This document shows, one piece after another, positions 60,253 through 64,000 of a DNA stretch of 64,000 nucleotides. A program made the translations under genes and the position numbers. Source of the DNA: Metridium senile (lineage: Eukaryota > Cnidaria > Anthozoa > Actiniaria > Metridiidae); the NCBI GenBank assembly GCA_949775045.1, contig OX459108.1, forward strand, positions 652,123 through 716,122. The letters run 5' to 3'. A model generated the notes under the pieces. It searched no databases and was not told where the DNA came from. It was given only the letters and a program-made list of their open reading frames with translations. Within the stretch, counting starts at the first letter, position 1. Each line of letters opens with the position of its first letter.

Positions 60253-60524
60253 GGTGGCATGGTTGGCCGAGTGGTGAGGGCACCGGCCTTTCACCGCTGT
60301 GATCTGGGTTCGATTCCCAGGTCGGGCACCGGATCATATGTGAATTGAGTTTGTTTGATGTGTTGTTCTCTACCATGCCACGAGGGTTTTTCTCCGGGTT
60401 ATCCGGTTTTCCTCCCTCAGCAAAAATCAACATGTGAGGAGTGATGTATTAAAATATTTAATGTAGAGGTAGTGAGTGTGAGTGCCAGCAGAAGAATAAC
60501 CACTATGTGGATCTGCTGTGGAAA
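60253..60524 (+). mobile_element. tRNA-derived SINE, copy 2 (reference copy)
   Basis: Box A (TGGCCGAGTGGTGAGGGC, ~60264) and box B (GGTTCGATTCC, 60307-60317) make a tRNA-like head without a cloverleaf end. The body follows (GGATCATATGTGAATTGAGT, TTGTTTGATGTGTTGTTCTC, GGGTTATCCGGTTTTCCTCC). The 3' side runs into a 9-bp tandem repeat at 60525. A frame on the opposite strand of the body reads NPEKNPRGMVENNTSNKLNS, a by-product also seen in the satellite. Confidence 0.92.
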
Positions 60525-61305
60525 ATACTATTATTACTATTATTACTATTATTACTATTATTACTATTATTACTATTATTACTATTATTACTATTATTAC
60601 TATTATTACTATTATTACTATTATTACTATTATTACTATTATTACTATTATTACTATTATTACTATTATTACTATTATTACTATTATTACTATTATTACT
60701 ATTATTACTATTATTACTATTATTACTATTATTACTATTATTACTATTATTACTATTATTACTATTATTACTATTATTACTATTATTACTATTATTACTA
60801 TTATTACTATTATTACTATTATTACTATTATTACTATTATTACTATTATTACTATTATTACTATTATTACTATTATTACTATTATTACTATTATTACTAT
60901 TATTACTATTATTACTATTATTACTATTATTACTATTATTACTATTATTACTATTATTACTATTATTACTATTATTACTATTATTACTATTATTACTATT
61001 ATTACTATTATTACTATTATTACTATTATTACTATTATTACTATTATTACTATTATTACTATTATTACTATTATTACTATTATTACTATTATTACTATTA
61101 TTACTATTATTACTATTATTACTATTATTACTATTATTACTATTATTACTATTATTACTATTATTACTATTATTACTATTATTACTATTATTACTATTAT
61201 TACTATTATTACTATTATTACTATTATTACTATTATTACTATTATTACTATTATTACTATTATTATTATTATTACTATTATTATTATTATTATTATTATT
61301 ATTAT
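60525..61305. repeat. 9-bp ACTATTATT tandem repeat
   Basis: About 85 near-perfect units, only degenerating to ATT triplets after 61260. All three forward frames are open (poly-Leu, poly-Tyr, Ile-Ile-Thr); none is a gene. It directly follows the SINE 3' end. Confidence 0.98.
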
Positions 61306-61950
61306 GATGCTCTTTCAGTAGTAACTAAAGGCAAAATATGACCCTAAAATTAACGAAATTCCGATTTAAGCCAACTTTGAGCCAATTTCAATATCCAACG
61401 ATGCTTTGAAACGATCTGAAAGGCATGTGGCCTGAGAACTTGAGCGCTTGAGATTACAAAACAGCAGCACTTTCCATGGCCATGGATACGCAAAATATGA
61501 AGTCAAGATCAGCCTACGGATCGTTTATATCCATAAAATCGCTCAAAAATGTCAAAAAAGCCGAGTAGTCAAAGGGTTAAAGACTATTATGTTGATGATG
61601 ATGATAATAATAATAAATTAAAGATGATGATGGTAATGATGATGATTATAATGAAAATTGTGATAATAATGTTAAGAACGGTGATAATTAAGATGATATT
61701 GATTTTTAATCATGGTAAAACTGGGTAAAAACATCACTATTGAAAACCACAAGCGTAAAAACACATGCTTGCAGTGCGGAAGCCATTAAGAATTTAAAAG
61801 CTGGAGTTAACGATTGTTAAGCCGATGAACAATGCCATTGTTTTACTAATGCACATGGTATATTTGGCGTTTTACTCATTTAACATCATTAAAATATTAA
61901 ACCAGATTTTATATCAATAGTTTTATTCGTCAACAATAAATGATTTCATG
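61306..61950. other. Intergenic DNA with short GAT-rich patch
   Basis: A GATGATAATAATAATAAATT-type patch lies at 61595-61700. Otherwise I see no gene. Confidence 0.45.
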
Positions 61951-61964
61951 ATTTGACCATGATA

Positions 61965-62340
61965 AGATCATTATTATCATCATCATCATCATCGGCATGC
62001 ATCATTATCATAATCATCATTATCATCATCATGATCCTCATTATCCTCATTATGTTCATTATCATCATCATCATCATCGTCATGCCTCATCATAATCATA
62101 ATCATCATTATTATCATCATCATCATCGTCATGCATCATTATCATAATCATCATTATTATTATTATCATCATCATCATCGTCATGCATCATTATCATAAT
62201 CATTATTATTATCATCATCATGATCCTCATTATTATAATCATTATAATCATTATTATCATCATCGTCATGATCCTCATTATCATCACTATAATTAATTAT
62301 CATCATGATATTATGATGATGACGATGATGATGATCATCA
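61965..62340. repeat. ATC triplet repeat with ~65-bp higher unit
   Basis: ATCATCATCGTCATGCATCA then TTATCATAATCATTATTATT recurs about four times. Confidence 0.92.
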
Positions 62341-62399
62341 TCATTAAAACATTAAACCTTATATATAAACCATTAAACATTATATTTTATATCAATAGT

Positions 62400-63035
62400 T
62401 TTATTTTTCATCAACAATAAATAATTTCAATAGCGAGTTTCTGAGCCATCACTGTAAATCTTTGATAAATGTTAACCTCGTTTCTATCTCGGTTCAATTG
62501 TTTACATTTGCTAGAAATATGCCTTGTGTAACCTGGCCACTTTACCCAACATGGTCACATGACTTTCAGGAAGATTAAGTTGTCCGCTGACCACAAACCA
62601 TGCCATACTGCAGGCGCCTTGCTTTTCCTAATAAGACATTTCAAAAATAAATAAATTTGAGTGGTTTTCATAAGACTTTGAAACGAAGTGACTAAAATAT
62701 CGACTCCAGTTTAATATTATCTCACATAGCTGCACCCACGTGATCTCGCTTCGAAACGCGCAAAGAATTGTTTGCCAAAACGAATAGTTCCAAAATGGCG
62801 CCGCGAGACAAAAACAATTTCCGAATCTGTTACTTTTAGGCATTTGCGTTTTGTTTTTATTCTTTTTTACCCCTGGTAGGACAGCAGTGGACTTTTATTG
62901 TCCGAGTAATATAGAACTTTATATTGTAAAGTTATCAGTTAAGGATGTATTAATCGAGGGTTAACGCGGGAAGCAACTCTCTCTGAACGACGCCATCCTG
63001 GAACTGTTGGCGATGCGACAGAAATGCTTCTGATT
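62400..63035. other. Intergenic DNA with one MITE end
   Basis: 62788-62845 (AGTTCCAAAATGGCGCCGCG...GTTACTTTTAGGCATTTGCG) is a solo end of the 21912-22172 family. No gene is supported. Confidence 0.55.
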
Positions 63036-63039
63036 TGCT

Positions 63040-63232
63040 TAGACCCCCGTCTACACGGAGCCAGATACTTTTGAAATCGCATACTTTTTGATGCGAATCG
63101 GCCTATCGTCCACACGAATCAAGTGAATCCGGTCACCGAAACCGCATACTTTTACTTGAATCCTCCGGATACGCGGATTCGTGTAGACGCAAATATTTCT
63201 ATCAGCCGGATCGGATACGTGTAGACGAGGCC
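63040..63232. mobile_element. MITE with CGTCTACACG / CGTGTAGACG repeats
   Basis: CCCGTCTACACGGAGCC at the left and ATACGTGTAGACGAGGCC at the right. Internal copies TCGTCCACACGAATC and GGATTCGTGTAGACG pair with each other. Confidence 0.8.
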
Positions 63233-63235
63233 TTA

Positions 63236-63638
63236 AACTAAGGCCCGGTTCAAACGTCGAGCCATTCATGTGCCCAATCTAATCGTCATTTGCTGCAGAG
63301 CCAATTACATTAGGTTCGACGTTGTTTCATACGTCGATCCAAAGAGAATCGAATACAGCAGAATATAATCGAATTTTACACTTAATTGCATAGTCAATTC
63401 ACCTTATTTTACTGCCAAAAGATGTCATAAAAATAGATTTAAATGTATTAGGCTCGGCACAACGATAGCTCGACGTTTGAAACGGTGTCGAACTTTTGCC
63501 GTTTGGCTCGACTGGCACGGTCGAGCTTGTGCCGCGCCGAATCTAATCAAATCTTGCCGAATTCAATTGATTCATACGTCGAGCTGGAAACGAATAGATT
63601 TGGCACATGAATGGCTCGACGTTTGAAACGAGCCTAAC
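63236..63638. mobile_element. MITE with GGTTCAAACGTCGAGCCATT ends
   Basis: TTCAAACGTCGAGCCATTCA, TGTGCC at the left mirrors GGCACA, TGAATGGCTCGACGTTTGAA at the right (63600-63626). Four internal GTTCGACG/CGTCGAGC motifs occur. About 400 bp, non-coding. Confidence 0.88.
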
Positions 63639-63867
63639 CGGAAGTGTGCGCGCGAAATCAATGTTTCTGATTGGCTTATACTAACCGGAAGTGCGCGCGC
63701 GAAACCACCTGGACTACGTACAGTGACAAAAGACGCATTTGCATTGGAATAGCCAACATAGCGATAATATAGTTTTCTGTGCTCTATTTGGAATTTGTGA
63801 ATATTTTTATAATGAATTGCATGAGGTTTTTCCTGTGCAAATGTGCCTTTTGTCAAGTAGTACAGCG

Positions 63868-64000
63868 TAGTAAGTAAGTGAGTAAGTAAGTGAGTAAGTG
63901 AGTAAGTGAGTAAGTGAGTAAGTGAGTAAGTGAGTGAGTAAGTGAGTAAGTGAGTAAGTGAGTAAGTGAGTAAGTGAGTAAGTGAGTAAGTGAGTAAGTG
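63868..64000. repeat. AGTAAGTG octamer repeat, reaching the window end
   Basis: About 16 units of GAGTAAGT with occasional GAGTGAGT; cut by the right edge. Confidence 0.97.

Noticed and set aside
60253..60330. A functional tRNA gene (also at 37688)
   Set aside because: A and B boxes are present, but the 3' acceptor half does not pair with the start, and a SINE body follows.
60472..61341. Long open frames of poly-Tyr, poly-Leu and Ile-Ile-Thr
   Set aside because: They are the three frames of a 9-bp repeat without stops; no gene structure around them.

Overview
The window is animal nuclear DNA: AT-rich, intron-bearing and very rich in repeats. Genes have canonical GT/AG introns, and the recognisable products are metazoan (macoilin, TFG, MYCBP, a SCAF4/8-type CTD-binding protein, a BTB-BACK-Kelch protein, a class A GPCR and two Cu/Zn superoxide dismutases). 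Repeat style (tRNA-derived SINE, LINE 3' ends, very dense foldback elements, hammerhead-like motifs) and intron sizes fit an invertebrate. I favour a cnidarian such as an anthozoan, but the sequence alone does not prove this. Most genes here had to be assembled exon by exon because single reading frames show only fragments.

Layout. 1-2196: repeats and AT-rich DNA. 2197-3133 (-): first four coding exons of macoilin, running off the left edge. 3134-6326: AT-rich DNA, a CAT-repeat block and foldback elements. 6327-7138 (+): a two-exon gene for a small secreted Lys-rich protein that I do not recognise. 7200-7850: minisatellite. 8139-12464 (+) and 14715-17891 (+): tandemly duplicated five-exon Cu/Zn SOD genes. 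18118-18790: 51-bp minisatellite. 19130-25588 (+): TFG, six exons. 25589-29322: foldback elements and an X-box-like minisatellite. 29323-42218 (-): SCAF4/8 homologue, 15 exons, 1377 residues. 42763-44523 (+): intronless KLHL gene, head to head with SCAF. 46033-51523: 5.5-kb, 65-bp satellite. 51879-55389 (+): MYCBP, six exons. 57727-58773 (+): intronless GPCR with LINE remnants on both sides. 58774-64000: LINE, SINE, 9-bp satellite, ATC repeats and foldback elements.

The genes do not form one pathway. They look like a run of housekeeping genes (antioxidant defence, ER export, ER membrane, transcription termination, MYC/AKAP partner) plus one receptor and one ubiquitin-ligase adaptor. Shared features are a GGGCTTCCTGTG-type (ETS-like) motif about 110-150 bp upstream of four start codons, and simple repeats or MITEs in nearly every long intron.

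The most interesting non-genic signal is the satellite at 46-51.5 kb: its monomer is a tandemly amplified internal piece of the tRNA-derived SINE seen intact at 60.25 kb. Next are a MITE that abuts a splice donor in SCAF, a hammerhead-ribozyme-like core in a SOD intron, nested foldback elements, and the unrecognised secreted-protein gene.
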